From: a virus
DNA length: 26,729 nucleotides
Reading direction: 5' to 3' (one strand)
Virus record (IMG/VR): IMGVR_UViG_3300005607_000052
Location: 1-26,729 of that record
Positions 16,921 through 25,500 of this stretch are shown here, piece after piece. How positions within the stretch are numbered: position 1 is the first letter of the stretch; each line of letters opens with the position of its first letter. The notes below the pieces were generated by a model, which did not search any database, was not told the DNA's origin, and worked only from the letters and a program-made list of their open reading frames with translations. A program made the translations under genes and the position numbers.

Positions 16921-16932
16921 GCGTAAATGTAA
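16921..16932 (-). promoter_or_regulatory. AT-rich promoter-like segment upstream of the gp26-like gene
   Basis: In gene sense CTTACATTTACG lies in the 79-nt gap between the amber-interrupted frame and ATG 16879. CATTTAC is one or two changes from the TATTTAG motif. No other feature is seen in this gap except the 15-nt palindrome-containing string at 16946-16960. Confidence 0.2.
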
Positions 16933-16958
16933 GGGCTGCCACGATTCCCGGGCCGTTT

Positions 16959-17165
16959 TCAGCACCTAGCGAGTTCTACGATGCGGTCCCGACCAGTCGT
17001 CCACCTTCGTTCGACCTCATCAGCGAACTCTTCGTCTGTCCAACCAGCGAACTCCAGCTGGCCCTCCCACTGGGCGAGGTACGTGGTGAGGTCCATCTTC
17101 CCAGCTTGGTATGCTTCGTCAACGACTCTGAGAAGAGACTAAAGTTGTTCCCAGGACAGCTTCAT
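16959..17165 (-). pseudogene. Tiny open frame interrupted by one amber codon
   Basis: From ATG 17165 the frame reads MKLSWEQL, then TAG (17141-17139), then continues in the same frame as SLLRVVDEAYQAGKM..., ending ELARC and TGA at 16961-16959. The continuous protein would be 68 residues including the amber position, and reads as a natural helical protein with four Trp. Codons after the amber keep the GC-rich third positions of neighbouring genes. A shorter version could start at ATG 17096 (45 aa), after GGGAAG placed very close. It begins 16 nt after the 92-aa gene stop. TAG is not used as a stop by any other gene here. It could be a recent nonsense mutation, readthrough, or simply the 45-aa gene. 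Confidence 0.45.
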
Positions 17166-17181
17166 GCGATCACAGTATCAC

Positions 17182-17460
17182 TCACCAGCGTGCTTTTGCA
17201 GGGGATGGATCGTCGATGAGTCGCCAGATGTTGGCGTCCTCACGAATCCCCTGCTTCTTCTTCTCTTCAACGGTGAGCGGGTGAACGATGCCCCTGTCCT
17301 GCATCGTCTCGAGCATCTGCTGCGTCCGCTCAAGAGACCACCCCACGAACAGTGAGATGGTCCCGACATAGACGGGGCAGGCAACCCTATGCATGTAGCC
17401 CTCGATTATTCCGAGAACAACCTGTGGGGGCAAGCGACTGTCTCGAAGCAATGAGCCCAT
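17182..17460 (-). CDS. Small winged-helix-like protein (92 aa)
   Basis: No named family was recognised. Residues about 28-65 (YVGTISLFVGWSLERTQQML, then ETMQDRGIVHPLT) have the spacing of a helix-turn-helix plus wing, with a turn at VGWS and a long recognition-type helix. The tail is basic and polar. The start is ATG 17460, preceded by GGGGG 7 nt upstream and lying 15 nt after the stop of the 185-aa gene, so the two are co-transcribed. Its pairing with a second winged-helix-like gene suggests DNA binding or a structural use of the same fold in virion assembly. The fold call is by pattern only. Confidence 0.6.
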   Translation of the reverse strand: MGSLLRDSRLPPQVVLGIIEGYMHRVACPVYVGTISLFVGWSLERTQQMLETMQDRGIVHPLTVEEKKKQGIREDANIWRLIDDPSPAKARW

Positions 17461-17475
17461 GGTTGAACCCCCGCA

Positions 17476-18033
17476 TCAATCGCTGTCTTCGAAACGACGC
17501 TCGTCAGGAACGCGGTTGCGCTTCCACTTCTCCCACGTGGTCTCGGGCGCGATGTTACCCACCGCGTCAGGGTTCTCTTCCAACCAGGCCGCCGTCTCTT
17601 TGGCGAACTGCTCACCCTTCTCAGTCAATGCGTAGAGCAGCGTATTTCCCTTCTTCCCGACGGTCTTGACCAATCCCCTGATCAAGACGCCGCTGCGGCG
17701 CGCACCACCTGCATCGTTTGGGACGTCTCTCACGCCCAAGCTGACTGCGCGACCAGTGTCGGGCTCGAAGACGATCTGACCGTTCTCGTCACGTTGCCAC
17801 TCGTTCCGCTTCACCGTCGCGGGTGCCCAGTACGAGTTGTTGGTACGGGTCTGGAACTTCTCGGGCGCCTTGCCCTCGATCGCGTGCACTTGACGCATGA
17901 TCTCATAGCGGCTGGTGGGCTTGCCTGCCTGCGCCAGCACATAGCAGATCAGGTGTGCCTTGTCACCCGGCCAACCACGGTCGCCGATCGCTTCGTGAAT
18001 CAACTGCCGCAGCTCTCGGACCGTCAGTTCCAT
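17476..18033 (-). CDS. Tagged winged-helix-like protein (185 aa)
   Basis: The N-terminus MELTVRELRQLIHEA carries the tag shared with three other proteins here. The body looks like a split winged helix: AHLICYVLAQAGKPTSRYEI (helices), then a long insert, then SGVLIRGLVKTVGKKGNTLL with YALTEKGEQFA as the wing. The frame is open to 18066, but ATG 18033 is preferred: it puts the tag at residue 1 and follows GATACTTAG by 4 nt. No Shine-Dalgarno is present. If the tag is a capsid-targeting signal, this would be a DNA-binding protein packaged with the genome; alternatively it could regulate late genes. Function unknown. Confidence 0.7.
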   Translation of the reverse strand: MELTVRELRQLIHEAIGDRGWPGDKAHLICYVLAQAGKPTSRYEIMRQVHAIEGKAPEKFQTRTNNSYWAPATVKRNEWQRDENGQIVFEPDTGRAVSLGVRDVPNDAGGARRSGVLIRGLVKTVGKKGNTLLYALTEKGEQFAKETAAWLEENPDAVGNIAPETTWEKWKRNRVPDERRFEDSD

Positions 18034-18037
18034 GGCT

Positions 18038-18045
18038 CTAAGTAT
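18038..18045 (-). promoter_or_regulatory. Promoter-like motif ATACTTAG, 4 nt before an ATG
   Basis: Gene sense is GGGATACTTAG-AGCC-ATG. The 9-mer GATACTTAG recurs exactly 20 nt before the second sheath gene. The motif supports ATG 18033 as the start and implies a leaderless transcript. Confidence 0.5.
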
Positions 18046-18063
18046 CCCGTAAGGTTGAGACGA

Positions 18064-18100
18064 CAATCCCCGGACATCGTATTACACGAGCCGGGGATTG
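18064..18100 (-). terminator. Stem-loop between tube gene and tagged winged-helix gene
   Basis: CAATCCCCGG (18064-18073) pairs perfectly with CCGGGGATTG (18091-18100) around a 17-nt loop. It lies just upstream of the promoter-like motif at 18038-18045. There is no U-tract in the transcription direction, so it may be a weak or factor-dependent terminator or an RNA-processing site. Confidence 0.4.
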
Positions 18101-18151
18101 AAGGCGAGAACACCAACGTCGCCGGTGACAGGAGAAGCGTTGGCGCCCGCA

Positions 18152-18169
18152 CCTGGCCGGAGTGCCAGG
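18152..18169 (-). terminator. Short hairpin directly after the tube gene stop
   Basis: CCTGGC (18152-18157) pairs with GCCAGG (18164-18169) around 6 nt, starting 1 nt after the tail-tube stop codon. With the larger stem at 18064-18100 it makes the 137-nt gap 18034-18170 a two-hairpin region. No U-run follows. It may protect the 3' end of the abundant tube mRNA. Confidence 0.35.
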
Positions 18170-18170
18170 A

Positions 18171-18659
18171 TCAGAACTGTAGGACTGCGTTGTCGAAGCG
18201 CAGGGTCAAGCTGATCTCGGCCAGCGTGCCGTCCTCGTAGGTGAGCTCACCGAAGTTCGCTTCCGTGATGAAAGCGCCCTTGATGTCCCAGAGCTCGACG
18301 ACGGTGCCGACGGGGTCCAGCAGCTTGAGCTGGATGTCGCGCTTGTAGAAGTCAGCGTAGCCGGCACGACCGGACACCGTCTCCAAGCACAGGCGGATCC
18401 ACTCCATGACCTGCTGAGCGCCCGAAGGGGCGATCGGGTCGTAGAGGGTCACTGCGAGCGTGTTGAACTTCGTCAGACCAGCAAGGTACCGACGGAAGTT
18501 GATGAACGGCACCTCGACCTCCTCCGTGGTCACGGTCGGGCGCGCCGTTGTCTTCATGATGTAGGCGTCGATGCCCTCGATCATGAGCACCCAGCGGTTC
18601 TTCCGCTTGGGCTCGAACTTGTTGGGCAGCATCGACGTTACGTCGAGAGTCTCAGCCAT
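18171..18659 (-). CDS. 19: Tail tube protein (T4 gp19-like)
   Basis: This is the inner tube subunit around which the sheath contracts, 162 aa and so about the same length as T4 gp19 (163 aa). The N-terminus (LPNKFEPKRKNRWVLMIEGI) and middle (LAVTLYDPIAPSGAQQVMEW) match the tube fold: a ligand-like beta structure with a central helix. The C-terminus (GELTYEDGTLAEISLTLRFD) ends in the strand expected to pair with neighbours in the ring. The start ATG 18659 has a good Shine-Dalgarno (CAGGAGACTACA). It follows the sheath genes with only two small tagged genes between, the T4-type order 18-19. Confidence 0.9.
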   Translation of the reverse strand: MAETLDVTSMLPNKFEPKRKNRWVLMIEGIDAYIMKTTARPTVTTEEVEVPFINFRRYLAGLTKFNTLAVTLYDPIAPSGAQQVMEWIRLCLETVSGRAGYADFYKRDIQLKLLDPVGTVVELWDIKGAFITEANFGELTYEDGTLAEISLTLRFDNAVLQF

Positions 18660-18671
18660 TGTAGTCTCCTG

Positions 18672-18842
18672 TCACCGGGTTCGATCGTAACTATCAGCCC
18701 CACGCGCTTGCTGCCCTTTTGTGGGGGCGGCCTGAGGGCCCTCGAGAACGTTCTGTGTGCGGTTGAACAGCACCTTGAGAGCCTGAGCGTACTCGCGCTC
18801 CTCCCGGATCACACGCTTGAGGTCACCGAGGCGGATCTTCAC
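18672..18842 (-). CDS. Tagged 56-aa protein, GTG start overlapping the previous stop
   Basis: The GTG at 18842 overlaps the stop of the 158-aa gene as GTGA, and the frame runs to TGA 18674-18672, just before the tube Shine-Dalgarno. The protein starts MKIRLGDLKRVIREE, a textbook example of the N-terminal tag of this window, then EYAQALKVLFNRTQNVLEG and a polar tail (PTKGQQARGADSYDRTR). Coupling, codon use and the tag make the gene convincing despite its size. Cleavage after Ile-Arg-Glu would leave 42 residues. A promoter-like GATAGTTAC falls inside its 3' codons and is probably chance. Function unknown; it sits between sheath and tube genes. Confidence 0.75.
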   Translation of the reverse strand: MKIRLGDLKRVIREEREYAQALKVLFNRTQNVLEGPQAAPTKGQQARGADSYDRTR

Positions 18843-19315
18843 CGCTTCACCGCTTCCTTGGCTTTGGTCGCGAACTCGATGACCTTGTCGAGCCAGGGCA
18901 GGGCTTCTTTGACGCCCACGTCGTTGATCCGGTCAGCAGCATCACGCATCATGTTGATGTTGGCCTTGAACCGACGCAGCTGCTCGTGGGGAGGCAGCTT
19001 GTTCCCGGCGCTCTTGGGCAGCGGCGGCGGGCCCTTCTTCGGCTCGTCCCAGGGAGACGGTCCGGCGCCCTTCCGCTTGCTCATCGTCATGCCGGGGCTG
19101 TAGTCGCCCAGCTCTTCGTTCAGGCCCTGCCGCTCTGCCAGCGCATCCTCGTACTCTTCGTCGATGACACGTTGGAGCGCTTCCATCGTCACGATCGGGC
19201 CGCTGATGTTCAGCGGCTCGTCAGACGCAGTCGATTCATCGAGGGGGCCGAGGTCCAGCTTGCGGCGGACAGCCTCGCGGATGATGCTGCGAAGTTGGTT
19301 CTTCGTCACCTTCAT
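18839..19315 (-). CDS. Tagged protein after the sheath genes (158 aa)
   Basis: The N-terminus MKVTKNQLRSIIREA is the clearest example of the shared tag, followed by a basic VRRKLD. The body has an acidic helical part (LQRVIDEEYEDALAERQG), a Pro/Lys-rich linker (PWDEPKKGPPPLPKSAG) and a C-terminal helical part (FKANINMMRDAADRIN). No family was recognised. ATG 19315 lies 20 nt after the second sheath stop, with AGGG upstream, so it is in the sheath operon, and its stop is coupled to the 56-aa gene. The tag suggests packaging, proteolytic maturation or docking to a common partner; a neck or tail-assembly accessory role is equally possible. Confidence 0.75.
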   Translation of the reverse strand: MKVTKNQLRSIIREAVRRKLDLGPLDESTASDEPLNISGPIVTMEALQRVIDEEYEDALAERQGLNEELGDYSPGMTMSKRKGAGPSPWDEPKKGPPPLPKSAGNKLPPHEQLRRFKANINMMRDAADRINDVGVKEALPWLDKVIEFATKAKEAVKR

Positions 19316-19335
19316 GAGGCTACCCTACCCCACCC

Positions 19336-22300
19336 TCACTGCTGCGAGATGTTGTTCGTCACGACGAAGTCGAGGGAGACGTACTCGATCGACTTGGTCG
19401 GCTGGACGAAGATCTTGCCGCGGATGGTGTTGTTCTCGATGTCGAGCTGCGTCGTCGTCGAAGAGTCGATGACGACCTTGAAGCGCTGGAGACCAGCCTG
19501 TGCCTGGATCTTCTGGAGGACGGGGGTGACCGCCGCCGAGAAGCGAGCCAACGTGGCATCGCGGTTCTGCTCGAACAGGATGGTGTTGGCGATGTCGCGG
19601 ACCTGGCGGCGGATCTCGATCAGGAGGCGCCGCACGTTGACGCGGTCCAGGGCCGATGCAGCCTGTTGCAGCGTCTTCTGTCCCCAGACCACCACGCCGC
19701 CCTTCGGGTTGGTGCCGCCCGAGGCATTGCCCGGGAAGGCGACCAACGGGTTGATGTTGGCGTCGTAGAGGGCGTCCATGTTCGGCTTGGACAGCTTGAC
19801 ACGGGCCTCGAGAGCCGTCTGCAGGGAACCACGAGTGAAACCCGCGGGGGCAAACCAGGGGTGACCCACTGCGTCGTTCAGAGCGAGCGCTCCGAGGACG
19901 ACAACCGACGGCGGAGCGTACACGTTGCTCTTCGTGTTCGGGTCCGGCATCACGACGTCCGGGAAGTAGGCTGCGCCGAAGCTGCTGTTCACCGACCGCT
20001 CGAGGAAGTTCTCGATGGTGTAGGTGACGCTCGGCAGCTGCGAGTCTTCCTTGACCAGCTCGTCGTTGTTGTCGAACTGCTCGATGTCCATCAGGTACAT
20101 GCAGTCGAAGCGCTGCTCGCAGGCCGCGAGAGCTGCGTCAGTGACGACCGGGTGCCGGATGCCGGGGACCGCCAACAGCATGATGTCGACGTTGGTCGTG
20201 TCCGACATGATCTTGAGGGCCGCGTTGTAGGACGACACCGTCGAGCCGGCGTTGAAGCCACGGTTCGATGCGTTCATGTCGTCTTCGACCGCGTTCGACG
20301 TCAGCTGGCGCTGGTCAGGATCGAACAGGTTGGTGCCGTCGAAGCCGCCCTGGAGCAGGAAGTTCCACTTCAGGAAGCGACGGTTGGCCTGCACGAAGTC
20401 GCTCGGCAGCAGCGACCGGGTCTTGGTCGTGTCGTTGGTTGGGATGTTGCCGTTGCGGACGTACTGCGCCTGCACCCACTGCGACGGGTCAGCGATGCCC
20501 GCCGAGTTGGTGACGACTTGGATGTTCATCAGGCTGAACAGGTTGAAGTTGAACCTGTCAGCGTCAATGATCGCACCCGCAACTGGCGCAGCACCCGGCT
20601 GGCCACCGTTGTCGTAGCCCACGCGGACGTTCTGCACGTCTGTGCGGAACTCGGGCAGGTACTTGGCGAAGGCCGTCAGCGTCTTGTTGGGCAGGGTGCT
20701 GAGGTTGGGCGTCGTCAAGCTGGTTGCATGCTCGAACTGCACGCCCCAGTAGAGGAGCGGGTTGACCTGCGTCTTGGCACCCGTCCCCTGCGTGATGTTG
20801 GTGCGGAGCGGGACCGGCGGCTCGGTGACGCCAGCGAAGATCTGGGCTTGCGAACCGGTGACCGCGAAGATGCCCTGCGAACCCGAAACCAGGCCCACCG
20901 GCGGCGTGGCGAGGGTGCCGGTGCCCGCCGTCACCAGGTGGTGGACGCCGCGGAGACCGACCGGAAGTGCCGTCGGATCGAGTTCGGCCGCGTCGACGGA
21001 TTCATCAACTTCGACGCGGATGTAGTTCGATGCGTTGGGGAAGTTGCCGTCGACGACCAGCTTCTGTGCCGTCGGGCCGCGGTCGAAGTCGAAGAATGCG
21101 TGTGCATCTCCGATGACCTTGGCGATGTACTGCGAGTCGCTCGGGTTCAGGCTCAGGCCGCGGAACTGCTCGAGGTAGACGGGCGCGGTGTCGTTGTCGC
21201 CCCACTGGCGAACGACGAGGTCGAAGGTTCCGTACTGGTTCGACGGGTCAGTCGACAGCGCCAGGTTCTCGATGCTGACCTTGTACAGCGTGCTGACGCC
21301 CGAGCCGTCGTCCAACGCGTGGAGGCGGAACAGGTTGTGAGGCTTGCCACCGAAGGGCTGCGACACGACCCACGGAGACACCGCGTGACCGAAGCGGTCG
21401 CGGAAGTCCTCATAGTCGGGGACCTGATCGCTGCCGGTGTCACGTGCCAGCGAGCTGGGGACGAGGAATGCCGAAGCTTCGACACCAGGGGTGTACGCCG
21501 TGGAAGCACCTGCACCGTAACGCGAGTTGACGATGCCGGAGCCAGTCGCTGCAGCGAGGGCCGGGTGAACGTCGTAGTTCAGGTAGAGGTAGTGGCCCGA
21601 CTCGTTGAGCAGGTCGGGGTCCGTGTTCAAGACGTTGGCGATGTAGTTCGGCGAGGTGACGTCGAACGAAGCCGTGATGACGTTCGGGAACAGCGGGTCG
21701 GTACCCTTGAGACCGTTCAGCAACAGGACGAAGTCCTGCTTGGCGATGGACCCGGCGAACAGAGTGAGGTCACCCAACTGCGCACCAGAGTCGCTGACAC
21801 CAGCAACGTGAGCCGACGTCGGAGCCAGGCTGGACGTTCCGGGTGCAGAGGCCGACAGCGTCGGGACGACACCAGACGCCGCCATGATCATGCCACGGAC
21901 GATCGGGACTGCCGGGCCACCCGAGTACTGGAGGCCTGCTGAGGAGAAGACGGTCGAACCCGCCGACTCTGACATGAAGCAGCCGAGGAAGTAGGCACGA
22001 CCCGGCACGCCGTTTGAGTTCGCGTACGGATTGGGGCTCAGTTCGCCGTCATTGTTCGGATCGGGCTCATCCTCACCCACAGTGAAGCCTGCACCCGCCA
22101 CGTCACCCGTGCCAGACACGCGCTTGGCGCCCTGGCCGACACCGAGGACCCTGACGTAGGTCAGAGCCTGTGCGTTGCGGAGCCACTCAGTCGCCGCCAG
22201 GGGACCGAACTTCTTGCCGTCGGTGTAACCGAACTTGCTGTAGAAATCGTTGACGAGGCCGACGGTGAGGGGCACGAAAGCCGGACCCTTCACAGAAGTG

Positions 22301-22404
22301 CCAACGACGCCTGCAGGCGTGCCGGTCGGCGTGACCGCCAACGGCTGCGAGAGATCGATCTCTGTCGCCGATACACCAGGTGCGCCGAACTTGAGCTGTG
22401 CCAT
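19336..22404 (-). CDS. 18: Tail sheath protein, second paralogue (1022 aa)
   Basis: This is a contractile sheath subunit of the T4 gp18 family, paralogous to the gene just upstream. The N-terminal block GTPAGVVGTSVKGPAFVPLT matches the equivalent block in the 1033-aa sheath. The C-terminal sheath core has WFAPAGF (about 848), WGQKTLQQAASALDRVNVRR (about 905-925) and the strand-rich end YVSLDFVVTNNISQQ that links neighbouring subunits. It is about 360 residues longer than T4 gp18 (659 aa), with the extra length in the middle, where surface domains are expected. The start ATG 22404 has AGAGG 9 nt upstream and a GATACTTAG promoter-like box further up. Confidence 0.9.
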   Translation of the reverse strand: MAQLKFGAPGVSATEIDLSQPLAVTPTGTPAGVVGTSVKGPAFVPLTVGLVNDFYSKFGYTDGKKFGPLAATEWLRNAQALTYVRVLGVGQGAKRVSGTGDVAGAGFTVGEDEPDPNNDGELSPNPYANSNGVPGRAYFLGCFMSESAGSTVFSSAGLQYSGGPAVPIVRGMIMAASGVVPTLSASAPGTSSLAPTSAHVAGVSDSGAQLGDLTLFAGSIAKQDFVLLLNGLKGTDPLFPNVITASFDVTSPNYIANVLNTDPDLLNESGHYLYLNYDVHPALAAATGSGIVNSRYGAGASTAYTPGVEASAFLVPSSLARDTGSDQVPDYEDFRDRFGHAVSPWVVSQPFGGKPHNLFRLHALDDGSGVSTLYKVSIENLALSTDPSNQYGTFDLVVRQWGDNDTAPVYLEQFRGLSLNPSDSQYIAKVIGDAHAFFDFDRGPTAQKLVVDGNFPNASNYIRVEVDESVDAAELDPTALPVGLRGVHHLVTAGTGTLATPPVGLVSGSQGIFAVTGSQAQIFAGVTEPPVPLRTNITQGTGAKTQVNPLLYWGVQFEHATSLTTPNLSTLPNKTLTAFAKYLPEFRTDVQNVRVGYDNGGQPGAAPVAGAIIDADRFNFNLFSLMNIQVVTNSAGIADPSQWVQAQYVRNGNIPTNDTTKTRSLLPSDFVQANRRFLKWNFLLQGGFDGTNLFDPDQRQLTSNAVEDDMNASNRGFNAGSTVSSYNAALKIMSDTTNVDIMLLAVPGIRHPVVTDAALAACEQRFDCMYLMDIEQFDNNDELVKEDSQLPSVTYTIENFLERSVNSSFGAAYFPDVVMPDPNTKSNVYAPPSVVVLGALALNDAVGHPWFAPAGFTRGSLQTALEARVKLSKPNMDALYDANINPLVAFPGNASGGTNPKGGVVVWGQKTLQQAASALDRVNVRRLLIEIRRQVRDIANTILFEQNRDATLARFSAAVTPVLQKIQAQAGLQRFKVVIDSSTTTQLDIENNTIRGKIFVQPTKSIEYVSLDFVVTNNISQQ

Positions 22405-22423
22405 TGACTATTGCCTCTGCGCT

Positions 22424-22431
22424 CTAAGTAT
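22424..22431 (-). promoter_or_regulatory. Promoter-like motif ATACTTAG before the second sheath gene
   Basis: Gene sense GATACTTAG ends 19 nt before ATG 22404, leaving room for a short leader with its Shine-Dalgarno. It directly follows a rho-independent terminator for the preceding sheath gene, exactly where a new promoter is needed. This is the best-placed member of the motif set. Confidence 0.6.
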
Positions 22432-22522
22432 CAGATCGTCGCGTTTGTGGGGCTACGAAAGAAAACGGCCCGGGATCTCAAGCGACTGCATATGTAGGAC
22501 GCTCATTCGTGAAGCACATGCG

Positions 22523-22552
22523 AAAAAGGTCGGGATGCAGAACACCCCGACC
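22523..22552 (-). terminator. Rho-independent terminator after the first sheath gene
   Basis: On the transcribed strand GGTCGGG (22552-22546) pairs with CCCGACC (22534-22528) around an 11-nt loop and is followed by TTTTT (22527-22523). It lies 23 nt past the stop of the 1033-aa sheath. The rest of the gap (22432-22522) holds no gene that I can support. Confidence 0.85.
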
Positions 22553-22575
22553 CTTCTTCACTGCCGAGCGTCGGG

Positions 22576-25500
22576 TCAGACGAACTGGACGCCGCTGTTG
22601 GTGATGATGAAGTCGATGGCGATGAACTCGACCACGCGGGTCGGGACCACCACGATGCGACCGTTCATCCGGTACTGGTCGACGTCAGCCTGGCTGTTGT
22701 TCGTCGAGTTGCAGATGACCTGGAAGGCCTCGATGCCCGCCGCGGTCTGGATGAGGCCCAGTTGCAGCACCGCCTGCGCGGTGAACTTGTTCTGGGTGTC
22801 GGGCGTGTTCTGCTCGAACTCCAGCTGCAGAGCGATGTTGCTGATGATGCGCTTGACCTCCAGCAACAGGCGGCGGACGTTGACCCGGTCGAGAGCCGAC
22901 GACTTCTGTTGCAGGGTCTTCTGTCCGAAGATGACGAAGCCCAGCCGCGGGAAGGTCGCGATCGGGTTGATGCGGCTGGTGTACAGCGTGTCGCGGTCGC
23001 TCGAGTTGAGGCGGACCGCCACGTTGGTGACGAAGTCCAGCGCTGCCCGGTTGAAGCCTGCCGGCGCGAACCAGGGGTAGCCGATCTTGTCGTTGAAGCC
23101 GAGAGCACCCATTGCTGCGATCGATGCCGGCACCTTGACGCGCCGATTGTTGACCGTGTCCTGGACGAAGACGTCCGGGAAGTAGGTGCCCATGTAGTTG
23201 TTGTCGATGGCGCGGGTGTTGAGGCCCACCGCCGTCTGCTCCACGTCGGGGCGTGCCGTCGAGTCGTCGAAGAGACGAAGGCCGTCCTCATCGTAGTTCT
23301 CGAGGTCCATGACGTAGTAGGCCAGGCCGTAGGACTTGACCTGCTGGCCGGCGTAGTCCGTCAGGAACGGCTCGCGGATGCCCGGCATGCAGAGGATGTT
23401 GTGGTTGACCTGCATCGGGTCCGTCATCACGTTGATGGCGGTGACGTAGGACGCCACGTTCGAGTTGCTCTGGCCGGTGCCGTTCTGGTTGGCTGCGAAG
23501 CCGGAGGGGATGAAGCCTGGGAAGGCTCCACCGGTTCCGTAGCTGCTCTCGTCGAAAGAGGTCGACTTGTCGTTCAACCGGCGAGCGTCCGGGTCCAGGA
23601 TGTTGACGCCGTCCCAGCCGCCGGCCAGGAACGTCGAGAACTTCAGGTACGAAGCGAAGCGGTTGAACTGCTGCGCGGTGCCCTTGGCCAGCAACGTGGC
23701 GAAGGTGATGCGGTTGGTGTTCAGCGCCGGATCGTAGTAGGTGTACGTGGCACCGTCCACCTTGCCGTTGCGGACGTAGGCCGCCTCACGCATCGTGCTG
23801 TCGACAGATGCGGTCAAGCCCTGCGCCAAGAAGGTGTTCAGGTCGGTGAGGAAGGCCACCTTGGCCAGTGTGAACTTGTTGTCGTTGAACTGGTCAGCAC
23901 CCGCACCCGTGACGTAGGTGTCGAGGTCGCAGCCCAGGAACTTGGTGTACGAGGCCAGCAGCTCGTTGGGCAGCGTCTCGACGTTCGGGTTGAGCGGGAT
24001 GTCGAGGCGCTCGAACTGCACGCCCCAGTACAGCGGCGGGTAAGCGATCTCGGTCGCACCCGGCTCGCCGAACCAGACGCCCGGCGACGGGCGGTTGCCC
24101 TTGGTTACCTTGGTCCGGAGGGGCACCGGCGGCAGGATCGAACCCGTCAGAGAAACGAAGCTGCCGGTGACGTTGCCCGTCAGGCGGGGCAGATTCGCGG
24201 CCTGGACCGCGCTGTCGGTGAGGCTGTCATTCGTCTTCAGCAGCTTAGCGCCGCGGAAGCCGAAGGGCAGCGCCGTTGCCGGCACCGTCTGGTTGTTGAC
24301 CTGGTCGCTCGGGATGACCCGGATGTACGCCGACTGGTTCGCGTACTTGCCGGTCGCCACGACGCGGCGCTCGGTGTCGATCGTCGCATCGAAGTTGTAG
24401 TAGACCTTGCGATCACCGATGACGGCGCCGATGAAGTTCTCAGCCGTCGGGTCGAGGCTCAGGTTGTTGAACTGCTCGAGGATGTTCGGGTTGATGTCGG
24501 TGTCGTCCCAGCTGCGGACCTGCAGCGAGAAGGTGCCGTACTTGTAGTTGTCAGTCGTCGACGCTTGGAGGTTGACGATGCTGATCTTGTAGAGGTTGTT
24601 GGCGTAAGCGCCGTCATCCAGTGCCTCGACGTGGAAGAGGTCGTACTCGACCTTGCCGAAGGGCTGGCTGATGAAGCTCGTCGTCCGGGGCGTCTGGTAT
24701 CGGGCGTCGTAGGCGCCGAAGCTGGCCCGGTACGACGTGTTGTCGTTGTACGGAGCGCTGGTGTAGACGTCCGGGTTGTTGCCGCTGGTGTTGGCCGAGC
24801 CCGACAGGACTGCTGCAGCTGTCGCCGTCGCCATCTGATCGTCGACCGCGAAGTCAGCGTAGAGAACGTGCTGCGCCGAGACGAAGTTGTCCGGGTTGCC
24901 GTTCAACAGCTTGGCGAAGTAGTTCTTGTCGTCCGGGTCGAAGGACGCCGTGAGGATGTGCAGGCCCGCGTGGCCATCGTCGTTGTAGAAGTTGGCACCC
25001 AGCGAGCTGGAGATGACCAGCTTGAAGTAGCCGCTCGGGCTGGTGCTCGTGCCGCCGACCATCTGGCCCATGTCGGCCATTGTGTCGATCTGCGGGCCGG
25101 TGACCTGGGTGAAGTCGAAGTTGCCATCGGCCACCATCAGGCGGGCCGTCGAGGGCATCATCACCATGCCGCGGACCAGGTGGGCAACGCCGCCCGAGAA
25201 GCTGTCGTTGTCGGTGAAAACTGCGGTACCGAATGCCTCATCCGGTTGCACCGTGTGCTGGGCGACCAGGAACTGCACCGTGCCGTTGACGATGCCGGGC
25301 TTGTTCGGCTGGCCCACTGCGTTGCCGTCGAGGTGGAAGCCTGCGTTGACGGTCCTGTTGGTGTCCAGGGTGCGGTTGATGTCGGTCCCAGTCGAGTTGG
25401 CACCCGCACCGAGGACACGCATGAACGTCAGAGCCTGACGGTTCGCGAGGAAGTAGAAGGCCGCGTACGGGCCGAACCGGTTTGGGTCCAGGGTTCCGAA

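Noticed and set aside
17139-17141. Genome-wide reassignment of TAG to an amino acid
   Set aside because: All large genes are open under the standard code with no internal TAG, and they end in TGA or TAA. One amber in one small frame is better explained locally.
18034-18173. Readthrough extension of the tail tube past its TGA (about 47 open codons)
   Set aside because: The extension overlaps two hairpins and the next gene start, has no protein-like pattern, and an open run of this length is not surprising at this GC content.
18687-18695. GATAGTTAC (gene sense) upstream of the tail tube as another member of the promoter-like motif
   Set aside because: It falls inside the codons of the tagged 56-aa gene and departs from the TA[CT]TTA consensus, so it was not counted.
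19666-21942. Long plus-strand open frame opposite the second sheath gene
   Set aside because: It lies entirely antisense to a well-supported sheath gene; GC-rich codon use on the minus strand leaves long open mirror frames. Its Arg/Val-rich composition is typical of such shadows.
16946-22475. Same 15-nt string GAAAACGGCCCGGGA in two intergenic regions (16960-16946 on the minus strand, 22461-22475 on the plus strand)
   Set aside because: The copies are in opposite orientation relative to the genes, centre on a GC palindrome, and a match of this length somewhere in the window is not clearly beyond chance.
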